DNA from: an uncultured Verrucomicrobiales bacterium
Lineage (GTDB): Bacteria; Verrucomicrobiota; Verrucomicrobiia; Verrucomicrobiales; DEV007
Direction of reading: 5' to 3'
DNA length: 64,000 bases
NCBI GenBank assembly: GCA_937922595.1
Contig: CALAIY010000028.1
Coordinates: forward strand, 1 to 64,000
Shown here: one piece after another, positions 21,255 through 30,794 of the stretch
Position numbering within the stretch: position 1 is the stretch's first letter
Layout: every line of letters starts with the position of its first letter
Notes under the pieces: generated by a model
What the model was told of the DNA's origin: nothing
The model's input: the letters and a program-made list of their open reading frames with translations, nothing else
Database searches by the model: none
Program-made: the position numbers and the translations under genes

Positions 21255-22760
21255 CTACTGCATCTCACTGCTTTTGCCAACTGGAGCAGTCGGTCCCTTG
21301 CCATTTTCAAAATCATCGAGGGCACGAGAAAACGCGTTTCTCCTGGGGACTTCAGGACTCTTTGGCTGAGCAGCTTTCCGGCGGAGGGCACGAAAATACT
21401 CATCAAACTCGCCTGAACGCTCGTCCCGCTGGGTGGCTTCGAACCAATCTAGGTAGGACGAGACGTCAGCAGTCGTCTCCAAAATCGATTTTCGCCGAAG
21501 TTCGAGCGCGGAGAGCGCCTCATCCACTCCAGTCTCCGAGCCAGAGCTGATCGTCTTCAGCACCTCGCGATAGCCTTGTACCACCGGCTTAAGAAGCCGA
21601 AACGCCCGCGCTTCAACGATAACCAAGCGATTTCGAACGAAATGGGTAAGTGCGCCGCGATCGGGGCGAGCCAGAATTTCACGAAATTCACCGATTGGAA
21701 TCACGGGAGTTTCGAGTCCCTCGGCATATTTTAGCGCGATTGAGGATTTTTTGCCGTTGGCGTCCTTCTCGTTCTTGCTGCGGAACCAACGGGCAATGCC
21801 TTTTTTCTCAGGTTCCGCAGTGCCGGCGACTTCCACTTCTTCGATTTCAGGAAGAGGGATGAGGAGCGCATTTTCGAGAGCCGCTTCGGTATCAGCGGCG
21901 CTCATCATTTCTTGTATCTCGGGCTCGGCGAGCGATGCCATTTCAAGCGCCCACCATTTTTCGAGGCTATTCCCCGAGAGCCTAAGAGTCGGGAAGTGCT
22001 TACGCAATCCTTTGCGTGAAGCTCGGAATGACGTGCCATTTTGCCCAAAATCTTCGAGAAGAAAGCCTAGGCGATCCGCACCATCGGACTGGCCAAGAAG
22101 AGCCAGCACAAGAGCTCCCGAAGAAGCGCTGTAAATAGCCTGCTCCACCGGGGAGCCTGAAGAGGAATCACCATTGAAAAGCGCTTCAATCTCAAGCAAA
22201 TCCCCACGCTCCATAATCGCGCGGAAGGTCGCTCCCGGGCGGCCGTTTTCCTGATATTCCAGCGCTTCGCCGACTCCCGAGATAAGCCAACCAGGGACGA
22301 TTTCCCCTTCCATGCGCGGCAGGCGCCCTTCAGGCAGTGCCATTTCCGCGAGCATCGTCCCCACAAGAGCTTCATCGAGCTGCCGCAAGCTAAAACCACG
22401 CCCAAAACCAATGGTGATGACTCCACGAAGCCCCATCCCATCGATGAACTCGATATTGCGAACCACTCCTCCCAGCCCAGAAAATTCATTCGGATGGAGT
22501 AATTTCACCCGCACCGGGAGAGACCACTCCGCGGAGCTCCGCTTCAGCAATTTTGCGACTGCTTTTTTCCGCCGCTCAAGGTAGGAAGAGACCGTGCCCC
22601 GAAGCTTCAGAGGCTGCCCAAATACAATGAATTGACCAGTCGAGCTCTCGCTCCGTCCCGGATCTTTGGGCGGGACAATCGGCGTGCCTGGGACCAATTC
22701 CGGTTGCTGTGCGAAGACAGAACCGATTAAAAGAAAGAAAATCGGGAGCGCACGCATCAC
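21255..22760 (-). CDS. Secreted protein with a gluzincin-like fold but no HExxH
   Basis: 501 residues with a signal peptide (FFLLIGSVFAQ). Residues about 75-260 follow the pattern of peptidase-MA-type gluzincins: a beta-rich start (PVRVKLLHPNEF), a helix where HExxH should be (LVGTMLAEMALPEGR), then PGWLISGVGEALEYQE, which resembles the (W)LsEGlAey motif after the zinc site. No HExxH is present, so it is probably inactive. The C-terminal half is helical. The fold call is inference from motif order. First gene of a likely three-gene unit with DUF1573 and rhodanese. Confidence 0.62.
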   Translation of the reverse strand: MMRALPIFFLLIGSVFAQQPELVPGTPIVPPKDPGRSESSTGQFIVFGQPLKLRGTVSSYLERRKKAVAKLLKRSSAEWSLPVRVKLLHPNEFSGLGGVVRNIEFIDGMGLRGVITIGFGRGFSLRQLDEALVGTMLAEMALPEGRLPRMEGEIVPGWLISGVGEALEYQENGRPGATFRAIMERGDLLEIEALFNGDSSSGSPVEQAIYSASSGALVLALLGQSDGADRLGFLLEDFGQNGTSFRASRKGLRKHFPTLRLSGNSLEKWWALEMASLAEPEIQEMMSAADTEAALENALLIPLPEIEEVEVAGTAEPEKKGIARWFRSKNEKDANGKKSSIALKYAEGLETPVIPIGEFREILARPDRGALTHFVRNRLVIVEARAFRLLKPVVQGYREVLKTISSGSETGVDEALSALELRRKSILETTADVSSYLDWFEATQRDERSGEFDEYFRALRRKAAQPKSPEVPRRNAFSRALDDFENGKGPTAPVGKSSEMQ

Positions 22761-22787
22761 AATGCATACTAGAGCCTAGTGGGCTCT

Positions 22788-23084
22788 TCAACTATCGGCC
22801 TTTTTCGCCGCAGGCTTTGATTCCGCCTTCTTTTCCACTTTTTTCTCAGTGCTCTTGGACCCCTCGTTGGCCTTCTTCTCGCCCGATTTGTAGGACTCAC
22901 TTCGGTAATCGGTCTGGTAAAAACCGCTTCCTTTGAAGATGATCCCAGCTCCCGTACCGATTTTGCGGCGGACACTGCCATCACAATCATCGAAGGTGCA
23001 CTCGGTGAGACGCGCGTCATTCATCGATTGAAATTTTTCAAAGTCGCGCCCGCACTTTTCGCAGACGTAATCGTAAGTAGGCAT
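22788..23084 (-). CDS. FmdB-family zinc-ribbon protein
   Basis: 98 residues. MPTYDYVCEKCG opens the FmdB/CxxC zinc ribbon with Cys8, Cys11, Cys29 and Cys34, then GTGAGIIFKGSGFYQTDYR, the family's conserved second half. The C-terminus is a Lys/Glu/Ala-rich tail (EKKVEKKAESKPAAKK). Small putative regulatory or nucleic-acid-binding protein. The ATG at 23084 fits the family start; the open frame runs 38 codons further upstream. Confidence 0.88.
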   Translation of the reverse strand: MPTYDYVCEKCGRDFEKFQSMNDARLTECTFDDCDGSVRRKIGTGAGIIFKGSGFYQTDYRSESYKSGEKKANEGSKSTEKKVEKKAESKPAAKKADS

Positions 23085-23206
23085 GGTATATTTCGTTTTT
23101 AAGCCCAAGCGGGCGGGGCGGACTTTGCGTCCTCGCCACCGTTCCCGCAAGACCCAACTTCTCATTGCCTCTTCTCTCCATCCCCCTTTTAATCTCACAT
23201 CCTACT

Positions 23207-23854
23207 ATGACGAAGCCGCTATCTCTCACTCTCGCCGCGCTCGCCTGTGCTACCACCCTCCCCTCATGCAGCTCCACCGACAATGGGGATGGCCTTGGCG
23301 ACGGCAGGACGCTCTTCCTTGGCGATTTCAATAAAAAGAAACGTGCCGCCGCTGCCGAAGAGAAAAAAAAGGCGGATACCAAGGCACCACCCAAAGCAGC
23401 CAACTCCTGGTGGAAGGGTGACGAACACACGGGCCGCCCATCGATCAAAATCGACCTGAGCGACCAAATCGCCTATTTTTACAAAGACAATCAGCTCGTG
23501 GGGCAATCCGCCGTTTCCACCGGAAAATCCACCCACCGCACACCAACCGGCTCATTCAAGATCACCCAAAAAGATCAGGATCACGCATCAAATCTCTACG
23601 GCAAAATTCTCGATTCTGATGGCAACGTCGTAAAACCCGACGCAGACACCCGAAAGGACAAAGTGCCTCCCGGCGGGAAATACATCGGTGCTCCGATGCG
23701 TAATTTCATGCGCTTCAATGGTGGGATAGGAATGCACGCGGGATATCTTCCCGGCTATCCAGCCTCGCACGGTTGTGTAAGAATGCCGGAATACATGTCC
23801 GCACATTTCTTCAAGCACGTGAATCATGGCACCCCAGTAAGTGTGGTGCCGTGA
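23207..23854 (+). CDS. Lipoprotein L,D-transpeptidase (YkuD domain)
   Basis: 215 residues. Lipoprotein signal with Cys21 (TLPSCSS). A charged linker (25-70) is followed by the YkuD domain: IKIDLSDQIAYFYKDNQLVGQ, TPTGSFKI, MHAGYLPG and the catalytic SHGCVRMP with Cys190. Such enzymes make 3-3 peptidoglycan cross-links or attach proteins to the wall; which one cannot be told. Its TGA overlaps the GTG start of the next gene (GTGA), so translation is coupled. Confidence 0.9.
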   Translation: MTKPLSLTLAALACATTLPSCSSTDNGDGLGDGRTLFLGDFNKKKRAAAAEEKKKADTKAPPKAANSWWKGDEHTGRPSIKIDLSDQIAYFYKDNQLVGQSAVSTGKSTHRTPTGSFKITQKDQDHASNLYGKILDSDGNVVKPDADTRKDKVPPGGKYIGAPMRNFMRFNGGIGMHAGYLPGYPASHGCVRMPEYMSAHFFKHVNHGTPVSVVP

Positions 23855-24210
23855 GCGCTTTTCCCGACCCAGAGGAGACGCTTGAAATTTCGCCTGAGAC
23901 AGTTTCCGCCCTGCGGGAAACTGCCAGTTCCGATTTCGTACTCGTAGATTGCCGTGAAGCCGATGAATTACTACTCTGCGAAATCAGCGGCCACGTCCCA
24001 CTCCCCCTCTCGCAATTTCCTGATGTGGCTCTGGCTTTCGCCAATTCGGACGAGCCAGAAAAGCCAGTGATCGTCTATTGCCACCATGGAATGCGCTCTC
24101 AGCACGCCGCACTTTTTCTCCGACAAGCAGGATTGAAAAATTCGTTTAGCATGAGCGGCGGAATTGATTGTTGGTCGCGCGAGATTGATTCGAATATTCC
24201 CCGTTACTAA
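23851..24210 (+). CDS. Small rhodanese-domain protein
   Basis: 119 residues. The GTG at 23851 overlaps the transpeptidase stop by four bases and begins MSAFPDPEETLEISPE. The single rhodanese domain has VLVDCREADELLLCEISGHVPLPL and the active loop VYCHHGMRS with Cys77. The CHHGMRS loop is of the GlpE/sulfurtransferase kind. No export signal, so it is likely cytoplasmic. The SOUL gene begins at the base after its stop. Confidence 0.87.
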   Translation: MSAFPDPEETLEISPETVSALRETASSDFVLVDCREADELLLCEISGHVPLPLSQFPDVALAFANSDEPEKPVIVYCHHGMRSQHAALFLRQAGLKNSFSMSGGIDCWSREIDSNIPRY

Positions 24211-24783
24211 ATGAAAAAAATAGGGAAAATTCTCAGCGGAATCGGAATGCTGATTGCACTCCCCATGACCTGGGTCGGCTGCCAAGCCACGCGTGCCGGG
24301 TATGAATCGCCCAAGTATTCAGTCGTCGAAAATGACTCGTCCGAATTCGAAATCCGCCGCTACCCAGCAATGGAAGTCGTCGCCACAAAATCAGGCGACA
24401 ATTCTGGCGGCGACGGAAGCTTCATGAGGCTCTTCCGCTATATCGATAAGGGGAATGAAGCAGAACAGAAGATCGCAATGACAACGCCCGTGCTGATGTC
24501 CGAAGGAAAGATGCACTTCGTCGTCCCCACTGCTGTAGCCGCAGATGGGACTCCAGCACCGGCCAATGATGCCGTGGTCGTTGAGACAATCCCCGCCGGC
24601 ATTTTCGCGACAATGCGTTTTGCCAAGCGCGAAGAAGCCCAAGCTTCTGCACGCACGCTAATGGAGTCGCTGAAAAAGGCAGGCAAAAACACGGAAGGTA
24701 AACCTATTTTCGCCTATTACGATCCACCTTGGACTCCGGCAATGCTAAGACGCAACGAAGTGCTCATTAGACTCGCCGAGTAA
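24211..24783 (+). CDS. SOUL heme-binding domain lipoprotein
   Basis: 190 residues. The N-terminus (KILSGIGMLIALPMTWVGC) looks like a lipoprotein signal ending at Cys24. The SOUL/HBP fold follows: YSVVENDSSEFEIRRYPAMEVV, FMRLFRYIDKGNEAEQKIAMTTPVLM, and IFAYYDPPWTPAMLRRNEVLI. SOUL proteins bind heme or related hydrophobic ligands. It is the third gene of a tight unit with the transpeptidase and rhodanese (overlap -4 and 0), so an envelope role is likely. Confidence 0.9.
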   Translation: MKKIGKILSGIGMLIALPMTWVGCQATRAGYESPKYSVVENDSSEFEIRRYPAMEVVATKSGDNSGGDGSFMRLFRYIDKGNEAEQKIAMTTPVLMSEGKMHFVVPTAVAADGTPAPANDAVVVETIPAGIFATMRFAKREEAQASARTLMESLKKAGKNTEGKPIFAYYDPPWTPAMLRRNEVLIRLAE

Positions 24784-24788
24784 CTTTC

Positions 24789-25667
24789 CTAAATTTCTCC
24801 GCGATAACCGAGCAACTCCGCCCGACGAGCCTCCGAAACTTCGGGATAGCCCATTTTCATATCTTCGAGGGTTTCGAGCACAATTTGAGCTGCGAGTAGA
24901 CGCATCCCTTTTTTGTCATCAGCAGGAAGGATATACCACGGAGAGTCCTCGGTATCCGTTTCCGCGAGGGTCTTATCGTAGACCTTCATGTAGGAATCCC
25001 AGTGGGAACGCTCCGCAACGTCGCCTTCATTGAACTTCCAATTTTTTTCCGGCTCATCGATACGCGCACGAAAGCGGTTTGCTTGCTCCTCTTTGGATAC
25101 GTTGAGGAAAAACTTAAGTACGCGCGTGCCATTCCGTGCGAGGTGCGCCTCGTGCTCGCAAATCGAGGCATATCTTCCTTCCCAAAGGCGCTTCATTGCG
25201 GCGCCGCTCGACGTCAATTCACGCGGCATTTTCTGCACATCGGTGATGATACCAGGATGAACTTGGCAAACGAGGACTTCCTCGTAGTAAGAACGATTAA
25301 ACACCCCAATCTGGCCGCGACGCGGGAGATCTCGGATCGTGCGCCAGAGAAAATCATGCTCCAATTCCTTATCGCTCGGTTTCTTAAAATCATGCACCGC
25401 GACGCCATGAGGATTCACCCCAGAAAAAACGCGCCGAATCGTACCATCTTTTCCAGCAGCATCCATGGCCTGAAAGACAACAAGTAAACTACGGCGATCA
25501 TCGGCATACATCGCTTGTTGCCGCTCATCGATTGCTTGCTGTAACTTCCGAAGCTTCTTTTTGTAATTGGATTTATCCGAATAAGGAGCCTCTTTAAAAG
25601 CCGTAAACTTCCCTGCGGTGCGCTTCCCGGAAAACCGGAAAGGAGCAATAGAATCAAATACACGCAT
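24789..25667 (-). CDS. Polyphosphate kinase 2 family protein
   Basis: 292 residues. PPK2 uses polyphosphate to phosphorylate nucleoside mono- or diphosphates, or the reverse. Walker A lies at FQAMDAAGKDGTIRR (about 65-79), the lid/Walker B regions at VFNRSYYEEVLVCQVHPG and RFRARIDEPEKNWKF, and DRDPEDSPWY-like SPWYILPADDK near the end. Single-domain length fits class I/III PPK2. It follows ilvD by 9 bases and is probably cotranscribed. Confidence 0.9.
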   Translation of the reverse strand: MRVFDSIAPFRFSGKRTAGKFTAFKEAPYSDKSNYKKKLRKLQQAIDERQQAMYADDRRSLLVVFQAMDAAGKDGTIRRVFSGVNPHGVAVHDFKKPSDKELEHDFLWRTIRDLPRRGQIGVFNRSYYEEVLVCQVHPGIITDVQKMPRELTSSGAAMKRLWEGRYASICEHEAHLARNGTRVLKFFLNVSKEEQANRFRARIDEPEKNWKFNEGDVAERSHWDSYMKVYDKTLAETDTEDSPWYILPADDKKGMRLLAAQIVLETLEDMKMGYPEVSEARRAELLGYRGEI

Positions 25668-25676
25668 AATTCGCGA

Positions 25677-27416
25677 CTAAAGGTTCTTGTCCGTGACGGC
25701 ACCTTCTGAGGCACTCGTGGTCAGCGCGGCAAATTTAGCAAGCACGCCGCGCTTGTAGCGAGGCTTTGGAGCCTTCCACTTCGCTTTGCGCTTCTTCATT
25801 TCCGCAGCGGTGACGTCCACGTCGATTTTACGGCGCTTAGCATCGATGGTGATGACATCGCCATTCTTAAGGAGCCCAATAGGACCGCCCACGTGAGCTT
25901 CCGGTGTAATGTGCCCCACGACGAATCCGTGGCTTCCTCCAGAGAAACGACCATCGGTAATAAGAGCGACCGTTTTCCCCAATCCTCTGCCCATTACAGC
26001 AGAAGTGGGGCCAAGCATTTCGCGCATTCCTGGCCCACCCTTCGGTCCTTCGCGGCGGATCACAATCACGTCACCATCTTTGATTTTCCCAGAGAGAATC
26101 GCATCCATGGATGCTTCTTCACTATCAAAGACACGGGCTTTACCAGTGAATTTCTCCCCCTCTTTTCCACTAATCTTCGCGACGCCACCACCGGGAGCAA
26201 GATTGCCATACATCACGACAAGGTGGCTTTCCTTTTTGATCGGATCGCTCAGCGGACGGATAATTTTCTGAGACTTCGGGTAGGCTTTAGCCTTAGCGAG
26301 ATTCTGAGCGAGCGTCTTACCAGTCACAGTGAGGCAATCGCCGTGAAGAAGCCCTTCCTTCCAGAGCGTCTTCATCATTGGAAGGGTGCCTCCGATATCT
26401 ACGAGGTGCGCCATTTCGTATTTGCCGCTCGGCTTAAGGTCCGCCAAAACGGGGACGCGTTTTCCGATCTTGGTGAAATCATCGATCGAAAGTTTCACCC
26501 CTGAAGCATGAGCCATGGCAAGAAGGTGGAGAACGGCGTTGGTAGAGCCCCCGAGTGCGATCACGACCGTAATGGCATTTTCAAAAGCCTCACGAGAAAG
26601 GATATCGGAAGGCTTGATCCCTTTCTTGAGGAGGTGAAGCACAGCGGCACCGGCATCGAAGCAATCGCGGAGCTTATCATCCGAAATAGCGGCCTGTGCA
26701 GAGCTATTCGGAAGGCTCATCCCAAGCGCTTCGATAGCAGAAGCCATTGTATTCGCCGTGTACATCCCACCACACGAGCCAGGACCTGGAATTGCGGCCT
26801 CCTCAATTTTCCGCAACTCAGCATCCGTCATCTTCCCCGCAGCGTGCTGCCCTACCGCTTCAAAGACGCTCACAATATCGAGTTCCTTCTTCTTCCCCTT
26901 AAGGGTCACACAACCAGGAAGAATAGTTCCACCATAAACAAAGACACTCGGGCGATCGAGACGCGCCATCGCGATGAGACACGCCGGCATATTTTTGTCG
27001 CACCCGCCAATCGCAACCAGCCCATCCATCCCTTCGCAACCTACCACCGTCTCAATCGAATCCGCAATCACCTCGCGGGACACGAGCGAATACTTCATCC
27101 CCTCCGTTCCCATTGAAATACCATCGGAAATCGTGATCGTATTGAAGATCACCCCTTTCCCTCCTGCAGCATCGGCTCCCTTCGAAGCTTCCCGAGCGAG
27201 ACCATCAATGTGGATATTGCACGGCGTCACTTCACTCCAAGTGGATGCTATCCCAATCTGCGGTTTCTTAAAATCTTTCCGGTTAAACCCCACCGCGTGC
27301 AACATCGCTCGGCTCGGTGCGCGATCAGGCCCATCTACGAGCGGACCTGAAAATTCACGGGGATTGGTCTTCGTTTTCGCTGAAGCTTTGCGGGAGGTCT
27401 TTTTCTTAGTCGCCAT
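25677..27416 (-). CDS. ilvD: Dihydroxy-acid dehydratase
   Basis: 579 residues. Third step of isoleucine/valine synthesis: dehydrates 2,3-dihydroxy acids to 2-keto acids. The Fe-S cluster ligands are Cys66 (TPCNIH), Cys139 (GGCDKNMPA) and Cys215 ([12 protein letters not shown]), followed by MGLSLPNSSA-type [10 protein letters not shown] and [19 protein letters not shown]. The first 18 residues are a Lys-rich extension ([16 protein letters not shown]) before the family start. Divergent from serA, with 127 bases between the two starts. Confidence 0.95.
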   Translation of the reverse strand: MATKKKTSRKASAKTKTNPREFSGPLVDGPDRAPSRAMLHAVGFNRKDFKKPQIGIASTWSEVTPCNIHIDGLAREASKGADAAGGKGVIFNTITISDGISMGTEGMKYSLVSREVIADSIETVVGCEGMDGLVAIGGCDKNMPACLIAMARLDRPSVFVYGGTILPGCVTLKGKKKELDIVSVFEAVGQHAAGKMTDAELRKIEEAAIPGPGSCGGMYTANTMASAIEALGMSLPNSSAQAAISDDKLRDCFDAGAAVLHLLKKGIKPSDILSREAFENAITVVIALGGSTNAVLHLLAMAHASGVKLSIDDFTKIGKRVPVLADLKPSGKYEMAHLVDIGGTLPMMKTLWKEGLLHGDCLTVTGKTLAQNLAKAKAYPKSQKIIRPLSDPIKKESHLVVMYGNLAPGGGVAKISGKEGEKFTGKARVFDSEEASMDAILSGKIKDGDVIVIRREGPKGGPGMREMLGPTSAVMGRGLGKTVALITDGRFSGGSHGFVVGHITPEAHVGGPIGLLKNGDVITIDAKRRKIDVDVTAAEMKKRKAKWKAPKPRYKRGVLAKFAALTTSASEGAVTDKNL

Positions 27417-27543
27417 GATGAAGGTTCCTTAAACGCTGCCCGGCAAGTGCTCCACCGAATTTAGAGGCATCTGGGACAATGCTTGACCCACACCACTCTT
27501 CCCACCACCCTGCGACCCCAATTTTCTGAACCCCACGTTTTCA

Positions 27544-29145
27544 ATGCCCGAATCATTCAAAGTCCTCGTTGCCGATCCCATATCAGACACCGGCATCGCC
27601 GAACTCCAGGCAGATCCTCAGCTTGATGTGGACGTGAAGCTCGGACGCTCCGAAGAGGAAATCCTCACGGACATCGCAGAGTACGACGCCATGATCGTCC
27701 GCTCGCAGACCACCGTCACTCCCAAAATCATCGACGCCGCGGCAAAGCTTCGTGCCATCGGCCGCGCCGGAGTGGGAGTAGACAACATCGACCAGCCCTC
27801 GGCCACCAGCCGCGGAATCGTGGTGATGAACACCCCCACAGGAAACACCATTTCCACCGCAGAGCACGCGTTCACTCTCCTGGTCTCCCTCTGTCGAAGC
27901 ATCCCACAAGCCCACCAAAGCATCGTAGAAGGCCGCTGGGATCGAAAAAAATACAAAGGAAGCGAACTCAATGGCAAGACCCTCGCCATTCTTGGCATGG
28001 GTCGCATTGGCACTGAATTTGCCCGCAGAGCGATGGCTTTTGGAATCCGCGTGATTGCCTACGACCCCTATCTTTCCGAAAACCGCGCCCGCACCCTTCG
28101 TGTAGAGCTCGCCGATGATCTCGATGATGCCCTCAGGCAAGCCGATTTCATTACGATGCACATGCCCCTCACCGATGAGACGAAGCACATGATCAATGCG
28201 CATCGCATCCAAAACGTCCTCAAAGAAGGCGCCCGTATCGTAAACTGCGCCCGCGGTGGACTCATCGATGAAACCGCTCTCGCCGAAGCGCTCGTCTCCG
28301 GTCGCCTCGGCGGTGCCGCCATCGACGCCTACGAAGTCGAGCCACCCACCGCAGACAATCCCCTCCTCAAGCTTCCAAACGTAGTCCTCACCCCACACCT
28401 CGGAGCATCAACGAATGAAGCCCAAGAAATCGTCGGGATCGAAATTGCTCGTCAAATCCGTAATTACCTCGTCGATGGAGCCATCATCAATGCCGTAAAC
28501 ACCCCAAGCATCGACGCCGAGACCGCCGCACAAATCGGCCCCTATCTCAGCCTCTCCGAAGCCCTCGGCAAAGTCCTCGCCCAGCTCGCCCCTAGACGTC
28601 CAGATCACATCAAGATCAACTACAGCGGCAAAGTAAGCGACCTCGATACCACACTCATTTCCCGCTCCGCACTCAAAGGCTTTCTCGAAGCCACTTGCGC
28701 AGACTCTACCGTAAACACCATTAACGCCCCCGACATCGCATCAAATCTCGGCCTCACTCTCACCGAGTCCCGCGTCCCAGACCCGCAAGCCTTCTCAGAT
28801 CTCATCGAAGTTACTGCAGGTAACAGCGATGAAACGGCCAGCGCAGCCGGCACGATCTTTGGAGGAGAATCTCGCATCGTCCGTATCAATGGCCACAGCG
28901 TCGAAGCCGATCCCGAAGGCTCCGTCCTCCTCGTCGAGAACAACGACAGCCCAGGCATCGTCGGTGGCGTCGGAAACCTTCTCGGAGACGCCGGAATTAA
29001 CATCGCCCAGATGTCCCTCTCCCGCACCGTCGAAGGCGGCAAAGCCCTCGCCGTACTCAATCTCGATTCCTTCCCTCCTAAAGAGCTCAAGGCCATCATC
29101 GAAGCCCTCCCCGGCGTCATCTCCGCGAAAGCAATTCGGCTGTAA
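27544..29145 (+). CDS. serA: D-3-phosphoglycerate dehydrogenase
   Basis: 533 residues, the long (type 1) form: substrate and NAD domains, an intervening ASB domain, and a C-terminal ACT domain. NAD-binding: GMGRIGTEFARRAMAFGIRVIAYDP. Catalytic Arg, Glu and His are in NCARGGLIDE, AIDAYEVEPP and VLTPHLGAST. The ACT part (LLVENNDSPGIVGGVGNLLGDAGINIAQM) allows serine feedback. It makes 3-phosphohydroxypyruvate, the first step of serine synthesis. Confidence 0.96.
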   Translation: MPESFKVLVADPISDTGIAELQADPQLDVDVKLGRSEEEILTDIAEYDAMIVRSQTTVTPKIIDAAAKLRAIGRAGVGVDNIDQPSATSRGIVVMNTPTGNTISTAEHAFTLLVSLCRSIPQAHQSIVEGRWDRKKYKGSELNGKTLAILGMGRIGTEFARRAMAFGIRVIAYDPYLSENRARTLRVELADDLDDALRQADFITMHMPLTDETKHMINAHRIQNVLKEGARIVNCARGGLIDETALAEALVSGRLGGAAIDAYEVEPPTADNPLLKLPNVVLTPHLGASTNEAQEIVGIEIARQIRNYLVDGAIINAVNTPSIDAETAAQIGPYLSLSEALGKVLAQLAPRRPDHIKINYSGKVSDLDTTLISRSALKGFLEATCADSTVNTINAPDIASNLGLTLTESRVPDPQAFSDLIEVTAGNSDETASAAGTIFGGESRIVRINGHSVEADPEGSVLLVENNDSPGIVGGVGNLLGDAGINIAQMSLSRTVEGGKALAVLNLDSFPPKELKAIIEALPGVISAKAIRL

Positions 29146-29268
29146 TACAGCTCGCCAAGATCACAATCACCCCGCCCCCTTCCACACGGCATCAGCTTCG
29201 GGGGAAAACTCGCGATCTCTAAGCCCCATGGTTTGACGCCCCCCAAGCCCACGGCGAAGCTTCCCCCC

Positions 29269-30687
29269 ATGTCGGACTCTAACCTCGATGCCCTCCGCGC
29301 TGCGCTCGCCGCCTCGCCGGAAAACGTGCCTCTCCTGCTCCTCTTCGCCGAAGCCTGCATCAACGCATTCTCCCTCGACGAAGCAAAGCAGACTTTCGAG
29401 CGCGCCCGCACCATCCAGCCCACCCAAATCGAGCCCCGCCTCGGCCTCGCACGAATCGATCTCCTCACCGGAAACACCTCCGCCGCAGCCGTACGCACCG
29501 AGCAACTCATCAGCGAATTTCCCGACAACGCACCCGCCCATCTTCTGCTCAGCCGCGTCCACGCCGCAGAAAATGATCGGCTCGCCGCCATCGAAGCCTA
29601 CCAACGCGCCCAAGCGATTGATCCCCTCATCTCCGACGACGCCCTAGTCGCCGAACTTGGCATCAACGAAGAGCGCAAGCGCTTAAAACAAACTCCCCAC
29701 GGCATCACCGCCGAACAAGAAATTGCCGAAGAATTCGGCATGGAAGACGGCGAAGACGACACCCACTTTTTTGAAAACCTCGCCCCACTAAACGACGATT
29801 TTCCCACCGGAGTCCCCCTCAATCACGAGCAGCCCAAGACCGGTTTCAAAGCCGTCGGTGGCATGGATGTCCTCAAAGAGCAGATCCGAATGAAAGTGCT
29901 CTACCCCATGGAGAACCCAGAGCTCTTCAAAGCCTACGGCAAAACCATCGGTGGAGGAGTCCTTCTCTACGGCCCTCCCGGTTGCGGAAAGACCCTTATC
30001 GCCCGTGCCACAGCCGGCGAAATCAATGCCAATTTCTTCGCCATCGGCATCCACGACGTCCTCGATTCCTTCATCGGAGAATCTGAAAAACGCCTCCACC
30101 AAATCTTCGAGATCGCCCGCCAAAACACCCCCGCCGTCCTCTTCTTCGATGAAATCGATGCCCTCGCCGCAGATCGTCGCGACCTCCGCCAAAGCGCCGG
30201 CCGCAATCTCATCAATCAATTCCTCGCCGAACTAGACAGCGGCGATGGCGCAAACGACGGCATCCTCGTCCTCGGAGCCACCAACGCCCCCTGGCACATC
30301 GATCCCGCCTTCCGCCGCCCCGGCCGCTTCGACCGCACCATCTTCGTCCCCCCACCCGACGCCAGCGCCCGCGCAGCCATCATCGATGTGATGACCAAAG
30401 AAAAACCTATCGGCGAAATCGACATCCAAGCTCTAGCAAAGAAAACCCCTCACTTTTCCGGTGCAGACCTAAAAGCCATGTTCGATACCGCCACCGAAGC
30501 CGCCCTCGAGCAGGCAATGAAAAAAGGCCGCATCATCCCGCTCGACACGAAGACTCTCACCAAAGCCGCAAAACAACTAAAGCCCTCCACCAAGAGCTGG
30601 TTCGAAAGCGCCAAAAACTACGCCCTCTACGCCAACGCCGGCGGAGAATATGATGACGTGCTAGAGCACCTCGGATTGAAAAAATAA
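29269..30687 (+). CDS. TPR-AAA+ ATPase fusion
   Basis: 472 residues. Residues 5-125 are TPR-like helical pairs (AFSLDEAKQTFERARTIQP, RLAAIEAYQRAQAIDP). After an acidic linker, one classical-clade AAA+ module runs from about 192: Walker A GPPGCGKT (235-242), Walker B LFFDEIDAL, the second region of homology GATNAPWHIDPAFRRPGRFDR with two arginine fingers, then the helical lid (SGADLKAMFDTATEAALE). The module resembles single CDC48/katanin-like domains. Likely an unfoldase or remodeller whose substrates bind the TPRs; the partner is unknown. The ATG at 29269 is chosen over one 12 codons upstream, since the latter lies in non-coding-like Pro/Thr sequence. Confidence 0.85.
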   Translation: MSDSNLDALRAALAASPENVPLLLLFAEACINAFSLDEAKQTFERARTIQPTQIEPRLGLARIDLLTGNTSAAAVRTEQLISEFPDNAPAHLLLSRVHAAENDRLAAIEAYQRAQAIDPLISDDALVAELGINEERKRLKQTPHGITAEQEIAEEFGMEDGEDDTHFFENLAPLNDDFPTGVPLNHEQPKTGFKAVGGMDVLKEQIRMKVLYPMENPELFKAYGKTIGGGVLLYGPPGCGKTLIARATAGEINANFFAIGIHDVLDSFIGESEKRLHQIFEIARQNTPAVLFFDEIDALAADRRDLRQSAGRNLINQFLAELDSGDGANDGILVLGATNAPWHIDPAFRRPGRFDRTIFVPPPDASARAAIIDVMTKEKPIGEIDIQALAKKTPHFSGADLKAMFDTATEAALEQAMKKGRIIPLDTKTLTKAAKQLKPSTKSWFESAKNYALYANAGGEYDDVLEHLGLKK

Positions 30688-30709
30688 ACAGCTACCTAGC
30701 CAGTACAAA

Positions 30710-30740
30710 AATGATGCCGAGAACAAATCTCGGCATCATT
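30710..30740. terminator. Hairpin terminator between convergent genes
   Basis: AATGATGCCGAGA (30710-30722) pairs perfectly with TCTCGGCATCATT (30728-30740) around a 5-base loop. A short A-run precedes it and GCTTT follows. It lies between the TPR-AAA gene (stop 30687, +) and the selenoprotein candidate (stop 30795, -) and likely serves both. Confidence 0.85.
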
Positions 30741-30794
30741 GCTTTACCCGAAGTCGCGAGTGACTCGCCATCCAGATTCTGAACTGGGATTCGC

